A stretch of DNA of 5,440 nucleotides, from the NCBI GenBank assembly GCA_007133715.1, contig SLMF01000046.1:1-5440 (forward strand), given 5' to 3'. Below are positions 5,262 through 5,440 of the stretch, one piece after another; within the stretch, counting starts at the first letter, position 1, and each line of letters begins with the position of its first letter. The position numbers were made by a program, and so were the translations under genes. Source of the DNA: Planctomycetaceae bacterium. GTDB lineage: Bacteria; Planctomycetota; Planctomycetia; Pirellulales; Pirellulaceae. Under the pieces are notes generated by a model that was not told the origin of the DNA, made no database searches, and saw nothing but the letters and a program-made list of their open reading frames with translations.

Positions 5262-5440
5262 TCATGAGGGGATCTCACACAGATCGATCCGGTAATCGCA
5301 ACCGTGTTGGGTGTCCCGCCGCACCGCATCCCGCCACACCTCACCCTGCAAAATAAACTCCGGGTTGCCACTCTCCGGACCGACGTTGTCCAGCACGATC
5401 CGCAGTGCGCTGGCAAGGCACGGGTCCGTAGCGGGGCAGA
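5262..5440 (-). CDS. C-terminal end of an unrecognised protein (5' partial)
   Basis: The minus strand is open from the right edge to a TGA at 5262-5264, giving 58 residues. The visible sequence starts CPATDPCLASALRIVLDNVG, continues through NPEFILQGEVWRDAVRRD and ends HGCDYRIDLCEIPS. It has four cysteines, in contrast to the Cys-poor proteins nearby. Alternating hydrophobic residues near the end (YRIDLCEI) suggest a final beta strand. Codon composition resembles the neighbouring genes. I do not recognise the family. It runs in the same direction as the ElyC-like gene, 194 bases upstream of it, so co-transcription is possible but not shown. The reverse frames over this stretch hit stops early, which supports this strand. 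Confidence 0.6.
   Translation of the reverse strand, partial: CPATDPCLASALRIVLDNVGPESGNPEFILQGEVWRDAVRRDTQHGCDYRIDLCEIPS

Overview
The window is GC-rich bacterial chromosome with short, mostly non-operonic genes in mixed orientation and long intergenic gaps. Envelope proteins dominate. The C-terminal domain of the lipoprotein-like gene (pattern 'V.NNT...V.VNG....I.AG..VTV.VP.GE..T...EEP.TW.I') is a type I associate with Planctomycetes. That feature and the loose gene packing suggest a planctomycete of the Pirellulales kind. This is inference, because the window holds no rRNA or marker gene.

Layout: (1) 1-564 (+) is the C-terminal end of a membrane protein whose start lies outside the window. 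It converges on (2) 582-1286 (-), a predicted lipoprotein with a coiled coil and a small C-terminal beta domain. A 346-base non-coding gap (1287-1632) with several short perfect inverted repeats follows. (3) 1633-2250 (-) encodes a single-pass membrane protein with a low-complexity linker that contains a duplicated 24-base unit. It is divergent from (4) 2399-4225 (+), a secreted 608-residue zinc metalloprotease of metzincin type with a GTG start. Its C-terminal half carries an unrelated-looking domain with a KExxD...GTGFSxxDL signature. (5) 4294-5067 (-) converges on the protease and encodes a two-TM DUF218/YdcF-family protein resembling E. coli ElyC, an envelope biogenesis factor. (6) 5262-5440 (-) is the C-terminal end of an unrecognised gene whose start lies beyond the right edge.

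Nothing indicates a mobile element, CRISPR array, tRNA, rRNA or known defence system. Most recognisable products face the membrane or periplasm (lipoprotein, anchored protein, secreted protease, ElyC-like factor), but the orientations argue against one operon. The most unexpected signal is upstream of the ElyC-like gene. An eight-codon mini-ORF, with its own purine-rich upstream stretch, encodes MYRLILD-stop, almost the same as the start of the ElyC-like protein (MYRLVLD). Most codon differences are synonymous. It is followed by two small hairpins whose arms can re-pair. This could be the relic of a 5' duplication or a leader-peptide arrangement. The protease architecture is the other item worth following.
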